Origin: Fragum whitleyi
Lineage: Eukaryota > Mollusca > Bivalvia > Cardiida > Cardiidae
Assembly: GCA_948146395.1 (NCBI GenBank)
Contig: OX411547.1
Coordinates: 33,377,868-33,441,867 of the forward strand
Direction of reading: 5' to 3'
DNA: 64,000 nucleotides
Program-made: the position numbers and the translations under genes
Shown here: positions 36,226 to 48,400 of the stretch, piece after piece
Layout: each line of letters starts with the position of its first letter
Numbering within the stretch: position 1 is the first letter of the stretch
Notes under the pieces: model-generated
The model's input: the letters and a program-made list of their open reading frames with translations, nothing else
Told to the model about the DNA's origin: nothing
Databases searched by the model: none

Positions 36226-36473
36226 AATATGAGCCTTTGCGTGACATTTCCAACAATTTGAAATGTTAGTGAGGTACAAACATTAGGTAGCGTAGACATT
36301 CAGAAACTATAAATATAAAGTTACCTGATGGTCTACAGATACCTTGAGACCTTATCCATCTACTAAACGCAAAGTGAAGACTCTGGTCAGACAGTGCGGA
36401 TGCACAGGCTGATCATAGTCTTTGATTTGCGCATATTTGAAATTGTTGGAAATCTCACGCACAGGCTCATATG
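36226..36473. mobile_element. GAGCCTGTG-family MITE, copy 1
   Basis: Starts ATGAGCCTTTGCGTGACATT and ends with the complement of ATATGAGCCTGTGCGTGAGA, with CCAACAATTTGAAAT inverted at both ends. Inside is a palindromic core around CAGACAGTGCGGATGCACAGG. Related copies: 40700-40937, 49523-49765, 58259-58498 and a decayed one at 58737-58915. Confidence 0.75.
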
Positions 36474-36789
36474 TCCTATTTGGAGAAATATTTACACTTT
36501 GGCTTCATTTCATAAAATAATAAGACTCGAAGAGAGTATTTTTCATATAGCCTCCGCGTGATTATGATTACATACAGTGTGCTTATGATTTTAGTTTTTA
36601 TACCACAATGGAACCATCAAATACCATATCGATCTCTTAAATTGATTTCCTTTTAATCGTGACTATCAAGATTAACCCTTTCCTGTTTTACAAAATTTTG
36701 GACCTGTCCAAATTCAAAGGTTTTGCAGACGAAAATTAAACGTGGATTTAGTTTGAAAAATAACCATTCACTAGGGTGGAAAATAGTGT

Positions 36790-36835
36790 GGAAAAAGAAG
36801 AAATTGCTTGTTAGAAGCAATTTCTTCTTTTTTTT
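36790..36835. repeat. Short perfect hairpin
   Basis: AAGAAGAAATTGCTTG, a TTAGAA-type loop and CAATTTCTTCTT form a stem followed by a T-run and CACAATG. A related hairpin is at 48556-48598 in an ALIX intron, and a looser one is near 1220-1262, so this is a repeat family rather than a terminator. Confidence 0.6.
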
Positions 36836-37116
36836 CACAATGTTTTCTCAATCATAAAATCACAGGCACGTAAAAAGCAGGGATTAAACAGCAAAAGGTT
36901 AATAAATTCCTATTGGTTAAAAAAATATCCTCATTTCCTAATGACAACACTTTTGAGCACTCAATTATTTTTTTATACGTTTCTGTACATAGTATCCATA
37001 GAAGAGAATTATGAAATTCGTCATTAATCTAAATATGTTTGCTTCTTGATGTCGATTTATAACAGATGAAGAGAATATTTTATTTCATGGAGGTATGAAA
37101 CTTAAAACCTAATTAT

Positions 37117-37413
<297 letters not shown>

Positions 37414-38256
37414 TAATTTATTGTTCTTGCTGTATTTTTACTTCTGTATATTGCAAATGGGTAAGCAACAAGTACATGACAAAAAATCAGACGCTTGTCG
37501 GTCTCGAAACCACAAATTATAAAAAACTATGTTTTGACGAACGAAAAAAGAGTATATTCTGAAGTATTGTTATCATTGCTTGCAATGTGACAGTTTTCTT
37601 GCATCGTGGCGCTAATGAGTGAGACATGGCAAATTATAAAATGTTTACTGTGATTACCGCTTCTAGGCAAGCTCTTATCAATTTGCGTAAGATAAAGGAA
37701 ACATTTTAAAGATGGTCATAAAATATCTTAATAGGCCAAGTCAATTTGCAATATGAAAAAGGAATGTCTCACTTTAACAAATTTTCACGCACTCGTGAAT
37801 ATATGCTCTTAAAAGGCTAAAAAAGGGTACACATTTAATTGTTATCATGTTTTTGTTCCCTACCTCGAAAATTCAAAAGAATGATTTCTCCATTTCTTAT
37901 GATTTAAAATCATCGACCAAAATACGTAGGTTTTTTTCAAGTTTGTACAAAAAATTAGCGCACTTGCCATATAGAAAAAGGATGAATATTTTTCTGTTCG
38001 TTCGCAATTATTATTTTGACAGACTAAACGAAAAATAAATGAAAAAATGACACATAATTAATTTTAATTTTATTATACATTTATCTAAATTGTTTCCGTC
38101 AAGATTCGTGCAATTCGATTAACTGAAAAATATGTTTATCTATAAGTTCCCAATGGAAACAGATTTGAGCACGAAGCTGTTTTGTGAGCTTCCGCACAAA
38201 CTAATCCTTTAATAAAAAGATCTATATTTTGTCACATATAATTAGAAACATTATTT

Positions 38257-40697
38257 ATAATATGACCTACGTCGCTGGAGTGAAATAAACCCGTTGAATA
38301 TTTTTGATATTACACGGGTGTTATTACACTAGTGGAATAACTATGCAAATAAGCTCAGAGCCAATATAATAGCAACGCTATTTTGTAACCGCGAATATGA
38401 CGTCATCATCTATATATTGTGACGTCAGTTTTAAACGGCTTTATAAGTTTCGCGGAAATTTGAAATTTTGAATTTCAAGAATTTTGACGATTTTTCGTAA
38501 AAAAATCGGGTCATATTATAAATAGAATATAAAATTTGTGCTCGTGAAATACAGAATTTATTAAACTTGTTTAATAAATTCAATATTCCATTACCACTCA
38601 TTTAATATCCTCTATTTCTTAAAGACATTAAATTGCAAGATATGTAGAAAAAAACCTCAGCACACTCATGTATGAATTCGCAAAGCAGATTCGTGAAAGA
38701 ATGTATACATTTTTTTTTTTTTCATTTCATACCTCCATTTAATCAACACAATCTCTTTATTGACAGTTTTCATATGGAAACTTTAGTTAACACCGTGAAA
38801 GAGTTCCGGAACTATTATGGGTACGCTATCGTAATGAAGCGTTTTGGTTCTTGCGTGCCCAACTTTAACATATCGCATTCATACAGAGTGATAAGTTTTT
38901 GGTTAGATTTATATCTGCATGAAATCGAAAAATGCCTTTTCCACTTCTTAATTAAATGTTGGAATGGAAAAGCGATCTTGATTCGTAATATCGCTCGGAC
39001 ATTTACGTAAACCGGGTGAAAAGAATCTCGGACATGAGTGTAGTAATTTTGCAATCGGCAACCCTCGACGATTCTACGGAATAGACCTCGGGAACAGTGA
39101 GTGCATAGCCATGATAGCGCTCCGTTTCGCATGTGGGTTTATATGACGTCACAATTATCAAATGTCCCACTAAGAATGACGTAACATAAAACTGTAATTT
39201 GTTATGAGGTAACGGGCGCTGATTCTTCGATATTTCCTGGGACCGATGAAGGCGGAGACATGAAAATAGTACTGTCCCAAAATTGATATTTGGTATGAGA
39301 ATGAGGGGCATTGATGAACATTTTGACTTTGTATAAATAGCCTGATAATAAGCCACTGTAAGGGGGGGGGGAGAGGAGAGAATGATATTTTGGTGTTTGT
39401 TGTATCGTTGTTGTAGTATGTGTTAATAAAGTTGCAACGTACAGAATGTTTCAGTGAAGTCATCGTTTTAATCTTATCAACGAAAATCCACTATACGATC
39501 CGGCCATCCAAATGACTATACCACAAAACAAAATTAATAAAAGGATTCAAGTGGGCAAATCATAATTTGATAACAAAACGCAAAGTTTACTGCGTTTTGT
39601 CATCAAATTAAAATATGCCAAAAGATCTCTACAGACGAATGGAAAGAATAAACAAAATAGGATTTTTTTTCAAAAAATGACCGAAGTACCATCAGAAGCC
39701 GAATTACCTAAAAAATGACCCAAAATTACTACATCAATTATTAAATACGGTATTGCACGGTAAAAACGGTCCCCATTCCAAACACACTGAATGAATACTT
39801 CATTCATACATCGGCGTAATTAAGTTTTAGTATCATACCTCCATGACATCAACACATATTCTCTTCATATCTAATGATTGATACATGTACTTGTAAAAAA
39901 AAAAATGAAGGAAAATCTAAATATTCGTCAATGAAACATATTTGGTACGGGACTGCTTTTTTAGAAAGCTTACAAAAAAAGCCAAGTACTCAAAACTGTT
40001 TTCATCAAAGAAAATAACCAATCTTTCAGCCAATCAGAATGCATGGAATCGATGGAAATATCTAGCATATAGTAATTCATCGGGGATGGCAAATAGTCTC
40101 TGCGACAAATCGAAGGATCAATGCAACACTAATATGGAAACCATGGTTAGGTGCCTCAGAAAAGGCTGTCATTTGAAGCGACGTTAAACCTTGAGAAAAA
40201 AAGAAAGGTATGGATCAAAGTTAATGAAATTTGAGAATATTGGATTGGTGGGCATTCAAAAGCCGCATTTGTTAAACGAGTCATTCATAAACAGATAAAA
40301 ACGAGGCTGCGTCAGGTTTTTTATCTGTTTTAGATTATAATTTTAACGAATTCGGCAATAAATGAGCATAAAATTGATAAACTATTATCGCCACAAGAAA
40401 AAATATTTTTTTCCTGTTTTTTGTTTTTGTTTTTTTTTTTATCCGATCAGCTAAAATATCTTGTACGTGAAACTTTTGCGATAAAACATTTCAGATATTA
40501 ATCTATTCAAGTTATTCCGCGAGACATAAATCGCCGAAATGACGTCAGCAAATGCATTTTGACGTCATTTTCACAACGAAACATCGCGTTTCGTTGATAG
40601 CTTTTTGTATAGTTATTTCACTAGTGTAATAACATTAGTTTTATATCAAAAATATTCAACGGGGGTATTTCACTCCCGCAACGTAGGTCATATTATA
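38257..40697. mobile_element. 2.4 kb element with about 190-bp terminal inverted repeats
   Basis: The left end TATAATATGACCTACGTCGC and the complement of the right end TATAATATGACCTACGTTGC match. The match continues inward through GTTGAATATTTTTGATAT and ACTAGTGGAATAACTA or their complements. Each arm also carries two TGACGTCA-type sites (38398, 38421; 40540, 40559). Two overlapping opposite frames of 112-117 codons inside have no recognised motif and are probably chance. Non-autonomous DNA transposon is the best reading. Confidence 0.7.
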
Positions 40698-40699
40698 AT

Positions 40700-40937
40700 A
40701 TGAGCCTGTGCATGACATTCCAACATTTGAGTGTGTGAGGTACAAACGTTTACCTTCCAAAAAAGTAACATGGTGTAATTAGAAGATTGCCTAACTGTCT
40801 ACAGATACTTTAAGACCTTATTTATCTACAATGCGCAAAGTGAAGACTCTGGTCAGACCGTGCGGATGCACAGTCTGGCCAGAGTCTTTGCTTAGCACAC
40901 ATTTGAAGTTGTTGGAGACGTCACGCACAGGCTCATA
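40700..40937. mobile_element. GAGCCTGTG-family MITE, copy 2
   Basis: Starts ATGAGCCTGTGCATGACATT directly after the right end of the 2.4 kb element and ends GTCACGCACAGGCTCATAT. The internal palindrome CAGACCGTGCGGATGCACAG is present. Confidence 0.75.
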
Positions 40938-41496
40938 TATATTATGAATTGAAAAATTTATATTGGTGAATGATTAACAAGAGAGACTTACTTACGGGAA
41001 AAATACCACCTTCGATTTATAACACCAAGTATCAATAAAGGCTGATGAACAAATATTATATCTGGTCATGTTACCTACATTACGAAATTCTTTATCTAAA
41101 AACAAAAGGCGCGTTTGCATGTCATAAAACGCTAATCCCATTTGGTGTTCAAAATGCGTATCTATCAGTCTAAATAGAGTATAGTTTCACAAAACATTTT
41201 TACTAAAGACTACAAAAGAAGAAAATAACGCCTATAGGAAAGAATAGTTTATTTCAAAACAAGAATGTCAAAAACAAAACAAAACAAAAAAGTGCTAAAC
41301 TAAACCTCTGAGTTAGCCTAAATTTATAACGGACAAATTATTTTTCGTCGGAAATCCCCAATAGAAGAGTATCGTAAGAAAACGTCCAAGAGGCGGTATG
41401 TGTGCGTGTGCAAATGTCACGGGTTACAGTCAAGAATTTGTTTTCCAATATCAAAATAAAATCAACGGAAAAAATATGAATTTTCAGAGGATATAC

Positions 41497-42470
41497 TTAA
41501 GGTTCATGTAAAGTGTTTGAGACCCGATATTTAGGGCACTTCATTAGCCAAGAAAAAGCAGTATGTCCAGGTATATTATATATCAAAATGAAGCTATTCG
41601 TGAGCACAAGCAGTTAGGCAACATAAGACCGCCATAGCTATAGCGGTATAGCCAAAACATTGTGGAAAAGGGTCATTTTGTACAGAACAAGCAACTGCAT
41701 GACGGTTGCATAAAATTGCCCCGTATTTTAGCAAAGTACAGTCTGAAGTACCATCCAGGTAGTGCTACAACCTTAGATATAAAACTCAGTCTCAAAAGGC
41801 TCTTTTGAAACAATCAATTTCCATTTATTTTGTCAACATACATGTCAAACCGGTTTGGTCTGTTTTCAAAATAGATGTAGGGTATGGTGCAACATCACAC
41901 CATAATATTGTGAAATATTTTCTGCGATTTTATTTCAAATTATAGTTTTTTTAATTCAATGATCTACAATATTACTATATATTTATAATTCTGTAAAATA
42001 GAAATTGATATATTGCTAAACAACCTTACAGGTATATAAACAATTAATGTCTATTTATGTTGTGATAACACACCATATCCTAAAAAGATCTACACGTTTA
42101 CAAAATTAGAATGACATATATGACATATGTGTTTATAAAATAAGTAAAAAAAATTGCTTGCATAACTACGTTTTTGGGCTGAGTTTTATACCAATGGTTG
42201 TAGCACTACCTGGATGGTACTTTAGGCTAGACTTTGTTAAAATATGAGCTTATTTTTTCCAACAGCCATGCAGTTGCTTGTTCTGTACAAAATGACCCTT
42301 TTCCACAATGTTTTGGCTATACCGCTATAGTTATAACAGTCTTATATTTTTCAACTGCTTGTGCTCATAAATAGCTTCATTTTGATATATAATATTCCTG
42401 GACATACTGCTTTTTCTTCACAAATGAATGCCCTTAAAATTGGGTCTCAAACACTTTACATGAGCCTTAA
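41497..42470. mobile_element. TTAA-flanked foldback element, copy 2
   Basis: Begins TTAAGGTTCATGTAAAGTG and ends CACTTTACATGAGCCTTAA, perfectly flanked by TTAA. Its arms are the same as those of the element at 20520-21497, and its centre differs in orientation relative to that copy. No reading frame. Confidence 0.8.
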
Positions 42471-43515
42471 TCTTGAGTAGCCGGGCCGCCTTAAACATTG
42501 CTGGCAAAGAAAGTCAGGTGCGCCATTCGTGACCTTAAGGTCGGTTTACACTCAATTCATCTCAACATGTTTCGTCTACATTATTAATCAAAGGACTGAA
42601 AGTCCTGAAACACCATTTTGCTGACATACAAAAATTATTTTCATCATTCACTTTTTGTACAAGTTGGGTTTTTTTCATAAAACAATGCTTTAAAATCAAT
42701 CTATTGCGTACTTTCTTTTTTGGATGCGTCATTGAAAATTGTGAAGTTATGTTTTAGATTTTGATCACTGTTTCCTGATACTTGTCAGAATCTTTCACGG
42801 GCGTATCTAGGATTTTGAATTTTATGCGCACTCTCAGAAGACGACAACTAAAAAATAGGTTAAAGGCGATATGAGACGAAAGATGAGTGCCCTCCGTTCG
42901 CTCCCATTTTGTAATTTGAGCGTAAGTGAATAATCAAAATACCGTAACTACAGCTTGAAAAAGCTATAGTTTCGATGTTATGATCATTCATAAACGACAT
43001 TTTTCAACACGGGATTATTTCTTTAACGCACTTGCGTAAATTGCGAAATGGGAGTAGCGCCCTTGGCTTTTATCTCATAGTTCGAAATTCGAAAGCATAA
43101 AAAATTTGTATGGAGCACATTGAACTAAGCGGTATATTACGCGCAATACCGACTAGTTTTGCAGACGATATTATGAATGGGCTATGGATAACCCTTTAAC
43201 TTTCCAACCACGTGTAAAAATGGGAAATTCTACTAGTAGAGCAATTTGGTAGTGACTGACTTGTTATTGATCATGCACATTAGTAGTCCGTGAGTATTAT
43301 TTATTTCCCGGGTTTGATCCTCGAGAGCAAACGATTTTGCTATGCAAAATCGCTTAAAAACGGGTTATATACCGAAATTTCTCATTTCATCAAGTCGTGC
43401 ATGATTCGCTCTCATTTGCAGTCCTCACCTTGTCCTAGTAAAAGACTGAACTGTGCTTAAGTTCCCCCGGACAAAATCCCTTTCGGACAAAATCCCATCT
43501 CATTGATGGATTGTA

Positions 43516-43641
43516 CTAGTTAAAAGCTGATAATTGAAAATTAAACGATTTAAACAGCTGAAAGAGGGAAGCGTAGCGACTGAATGAGGGCCACGGTGCA
43601 GTTTAAATCGTTTAATTTTCAATTATATACGTTTAACTGAC
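43516..43641. mobile_element. Short foldback MITE
   Basis: Left arm AATTGAAAATTAAACGATTT and its right complement (43601-43632) flank a loop of about 45 bp. The arms extend outward imperfectly to AGTTAAA/TTTAACT. Confidence 0.7.
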
Positions 43642-43893
43642 TTAGTCTCTTTCCCGCGCATTGTATTATTTAGAGCATATTGAGTAACAACTAACTACCC
43701 CCCCCCCCCCCCAACACACACAAACACACTGATCTCAAATATGGAGCTGTTGAAATATGCACCTAAATGCCGAGTTTGCTTGTGTGTTTTTGTTTTGTTT
43801 TGTTTTGTTTGTTTTTTAGTCATTAAAGATGAGAAAGTTAACAGCAGAGTTTGGCGTTATTGACCTGACCGTGAATGACCCCGTTCATATAAC

Positions 43894-44050
43894 AGATGAA
43901 GAGAATATTTATTGACTTCATGAAGGTATCAAACCGTAAAGAGAAAAACCTAATCACAATGTATGACTACGCTGAGTGGGTTCATACATGAGTATGATTA
44001 TGTTTTTAGTTTCATTCCTCCGTGAAATAGATAAATATTCACTTCCTCTT
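43894..44050. mobile_element. GAAGAGAATATTT foldback MITE
   Basis: AGATGAAGAGAATATTTATT at the left, and AAATATTCACTTCCTCTT at the right as its imperfect complement, with GAAACT/AGTTTC pairs inside. Related pieces occur near 37067-37110, 39833-39872, 53656-53815 and 57668-57750. Confidence 0.55.
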
Positions 44051-45174
44051 TTAAAGTAAAATTTCAAGAAGAAAAAAAATGTAAACTTATTTCACGTCGA
44101 AAGAGAAGCAGAATTCTAATGGGACGGATGCCCGATCACAAAAACAAATTTGTTGACTGTATTCTTATACATGAATTTGGACAATGAAAATCAGTAACCC
44201 ACCGGGAAAAGACGGATTTAAAAACTTCGTAAGGCCCAATTCTGTATCAACCCATCTGAGGTTAAAATCTCGAGAACTCAAAGTCTGTCCGTTAACCGGC
44301 GTTGGCCCTACTACGGATCCAGGTTGGTGAAAATGGAATTCAAAGTTACCGGGGGTCGAATTCCTATGTATATCATATTTTGATTAAATTTCTTTACGAA
44401 AAATGACAGAAAAAAAATTGGATTAATAGGGAGTTGGAACGAACCGTTCCAAACTTCGTCCCTCTAAAAATCCGACTTCACTTTTTTCTGGTAGGGAGGA
44501 CAAAACCCACTTTGTCAATTTGATAGGAAAGACATAAGCTTCTCAATCTATTATATTAGGCAGGCAGAATCCTCTTCGTAATTCTCTGTGAAGTTATCAT
44601 GTAGTTGGTGAGCGCCGGGGAGGTCCGTTTGGAACTCAGTGCACGGACTTTACATAGCAACAAGACTGATCCAGGTTTTCTAACACAAATTCAAGTTCAA
44701 GCTAGACAGTATATGCTAAGATCAGACTGCACAACTGTGCAGACTAATCTTAGGCTATACTGTCTCACAAACGGCTTTGTTTCTAACAGGAATGATTACG
44801 GTCACCAGGAGAAGGATAAAGTTGAAATTTTACATAGTGATTAATTAATTGAACTTCATAACGGGGTTCGTTCGACATCGCCAAGCCCCAACTGTTATCA
44901 CTAGGAGGGTCTTAAACACAATAAGACCCCTTGCAGTTAAATACCAACCGGAATCTTGCAGTCGCTCGAGGTCCTCAGATTTCCGATATCCTCACAGTTC
45001 CCTGAATCGGATCGCGAATAATCTTAATGCATTCAGCATTATATTCGTTTAAACAAAAAAGCTTAATATATACGCGTATCTAATAGGGATATACATCTTT
45101 TAAAAGGCGTGACAGCTATGACATAGTCAAATTAGATGAATAGAGATCATGGTCAGGAGTTTCTGATTCAACCG

Positions 45175-45232
45175 TGACGTCAGTGGTGCTATATTTAGAA
45201 ATCAAACCATGTGATCAAACAATTTCAAGATG
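45175..45232 (+). promoter_or_regulatory. Candidate ALIX core promoter: CRE plus YY1-like start site
   Basis: A consensus TGACGTCA lies at 45175-45182, about 50 bp upstream of the start codon. The start codon is embedded in TTCAAGATGGCGACG, which matches the AAGATGGCG core of YY1 sites found at the 5' ends of many TATA-less housekeeping genes. No TATA box was seen. TGACGTCA also occurs in repeats elsewhere here, so its role is unproven. Confidence 0.4.
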
Positions 45233-45432
45233 GCGACGTTTCTAGCAGTTCCGTTGAAGAAAACGGGAGAAGTCGATGTAATAAAACCATTCAGAAGCTT
45301 TATACAGAATACATTCAGCACAGCGAATCCCGATGATTACAACACGGCCATCAGCGAATTCAGTAAACTCAGAAATTTGATGATCAACAAATCGGTGGAC
45401 AAACACGAATCGGCTCTTGAAGTTCTTCACAG
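45230..45432 (+). CDS. PDCD6IP: ALIX exon 1
   Basis: ATG in a strong context (A at -3, G at +4). Encodes residues 1-67 plus two bases, ending at donor CAG/GTGGGT. It carries the N-terminal LKKTGEVD and the SKLRN and DKHESALE stretches conserved in Bro1 domains. Confidence 0.95.
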
Positions 45433-48400
45433 GTGGGTTAGCACAGGAAGTCATTGTTTACTTTCACTTCTTTGACTTGTAATCTGAACGACTGATTAGC
45501 CTGTTTCTTCGTTTATTCAAAGTAAAAACCAGTCAATTCTTAACAGGCGTCAAATAAAAATCAAATCAAGAACAAACATATACAGTACAAGCTTGTTCCC
45601 CAATCAGTCATTCAGCAACATTTTTAGGGATCTCCTAGAACTTGTTTTTTTCAAAATTCTTCTGCATGTTGACAACTGTCAAGGGCACCATAATGAATCT
45701 TATCGGCATAGTTCTATTGTAGTTTTACACAACATATGTTTAATGAACTTAGTCAGGTATTAGCTTTGTTCTTAGTTTTACACTGCCTGTAGTCTCCCAT
45801 ATTCGAGCACCTTAAGCTTAAGTTACATTGGGTGATGTTTGTGCAAAGGTACTCTTACTAGGCCCCAAAACAGTCACCCATATTCGAGCACCTTGACAAT
45901 TTTCATCCCGAGATTAAAATCGCATATCACCCACTATTGAAACTGACTTACAAAATCAAAGAAACATCTTTCTTTTAACCTAGTATAATTTTAAAAGTTA
46001 ATTACCTGACGCCAGTCAAGATACTGTCGTGTCTGGTCATCTTGCGCGTCCGGTATTCTTGCGCAGTCCCCTTGTTTCCTGTTACGGAGGTACGTTTGAA
46101 AGTAAACATTCATAGTTTCCGACAACTTTTCTAAAATTTTCATTCCAGATTAATAATAAGGTAAGTTGAATGATAAAAAAATACCTGGTGTTATTTTTGT
46201 TTGTGCGTGACGTCATCCTCATTAAATATTCATGAAGTCTGCCCACTGACCTTCTTTTCCTTGAACGCTCGTTTTTCGATTTCTTCTGTCTTTTTTAGCG
46301 AGTGATTTAGCCCAACCACGAAGAAAATATATAAAACGCCCTTTTGACATAAATCCAAGTCACGAAAATCCCATTTAACTCGATATCTGTAGGTTTTATA
46401 CAGGCATGTGCAGCCGACATTTTTACACTTCAAATTCCCGCCACTGTCAAAATCATGAATGGAAACTCCACAAGTGGCGCGCGCTAACTCACTTTTTTAA
46501 TCTACGGAGGCCAATGAATGGCATATTTTTATTAATAGAAAAAGAAACAGAAAAACATAGTAAACTGGTTGAAATGCCCAATTTGCTGTAGTGAACAATA
46601 GACATAACATCCCTTTAATTGTGAACATGTCTATTTAAAGTTGTATCTAAAATATTATTACCTGATAAAATTTATTGTTAAATTTTTTAAAAGATTTGAT
46701 TTACATTTATGGCTTTAACTGGCCACCATACCTAAAATCTTAAGTAGAGTGACGTCATATTGTCTGACTGCACAAGTTCGCCGGACAGTTGTATGCAGAG
46801 AAAAAACATGGTGGTAAGTCTTTACACAATGGAATCCTGGTCAGTTCTAGCTCAAGTTCTATTAAAAATTCACATCAATGAATTCTTAATAGAACATTCT
46901 AACACATCAAACAGCCACAATACCCTTGTTAACCTTTTCACTGTATTATCGTAGTTTGCACTGCTTAAGTGCGCAAGATGACCGGACAGCATCGTACACA
47001 AATTTCAATTTAAGGGCCCCAAAAAATTTAAAAATGGCTGATCAAAAAAAAAGTAGGGCTAAAAAAGTTGTCATTTATGAGAATTTAGCACTTTTGTAGC
47101 AATCTTCACGCATATCAGTTTTTGAAAAATATTTCTGAAAATTTGCAAATTATTAAAAATCTTGAGACAGCAGAATGTCCCGAAAAATAATAATGATGGA
47201 ATACAGGAGCCTGCTCGTAAAGGGGAATCTCAAGTCTTCTTTGATGACTAAATACCCTGAAATACCCTGTATCAGTCAAAGTCACATAGTGTTTACAATT
47301 TCAAACAAGAAAATGAAGGTAGTATGAAAAGTGGGTGGCAGAATGATAGAACAATCAAACTGTCACAATCTTCGCCAAGTTCAAGGAGGCTAGAAAGAGG
47401 AATAAGAAGAGAAGAATGTGATGCTGGTTTAGAATGTAGCAATATCTGAACAAAATTTAATTTCATATATAAAACAATCAACACATTGTTAATCTTCTGT
47501 GATTGACGGATGAGTTTAGGTTTTGTTCATAAATTTTGCGTAATTAAAGAGGGAGTGGTACGCAAGAAGAGAATTCTATTACCACCAAAAATTGAACTCA
47601 ATGAAAATATGAAGTTTGAGTATTTAAAGGGTTTTGTTTAATGAAATTGAAGAAGATAAATTTACTTTAACCTATTCCAAATGTATGGACAACTCAAATT
47701 ATACAGCAGCATGCATATAAAAATGAACTTATTGAGGCAGGTCAATACAGTTTTTGATGTTTTTCGGATGAAATTATATGAGTCACAAATAAATTACATT
47801 CAATGCAAAGAAGAAAAATGGGTCAAAGTCACAGTGAACAATGTGATCATTGATTCTTTTTTGAAGAGGATGCCAAGAAAAAAGTTCCTTTAGTTCCAAA
47901 TTCATTGTAACAATATCAGGGTTTTAGCATGCCATCAACAAAATGGGGTCCAAATGGACTCAATAGTAAAACTCACAGGGGTCCTTGCTAAAGGTTTGGG
48001 AGTCCCTATGTTTCAGCTTTCTTTAGATTTTTGCATAAATATTAAATTATTCCCTGGGTCAATCTTCACAGTGTATTAGACAAATGAGTAAATGAGTTGG
48101 GATCAGCTTCAGAAAAGAATTAAAGACTCTTTAAAAACAGTCTACAATTCTTTTCTGTAGTTGGTCCCCAGCGGGTCCTAGAGACTCACATCAGATAGTT
48201 TTGAGAGTCCCAGCTACTTATTTAGGGGTCTCAGACTCACCAAACCTGCGTCCCTTAAGACCTTGCAATATTATTGTAGACTTTCCACAATGTACTTACC
48301 AATATAGAAGTGTGACCACATACTTTTAGCTTGGACTTTGTGATTTCATAAGTTGACAGTGTGCAGGCGCTGGAATCCTTACTCACAGAATAATAATGAT

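Larger units (their letters stand above)
42471..45174. other. Intergenic flank upstream of ALIX
   Basis: Besides the two foldbacks above it holds a C-run (43698-43711) and an imperfect hairpin around 44711-44765 (TATGCTAAGATCAGACTGCA and its complement). Reading frames at 44605-45052 have no recognised domain. No upstream ALIX exon was identified. Confidence 0.45.

Noticed and set aside
38672..39356. Overlapping frames of 112 and 117 codons as a possible transposase
   Set aside because: No DDE-type or zinc-finger motif and opposite overlapping frames; they lie inside a non-autonomous element.
44605..45052. Small coding frames just upstream of ALIX
   Set aside because: No domain or splice link; part of the stretch is an imperfect hairpin repeat.
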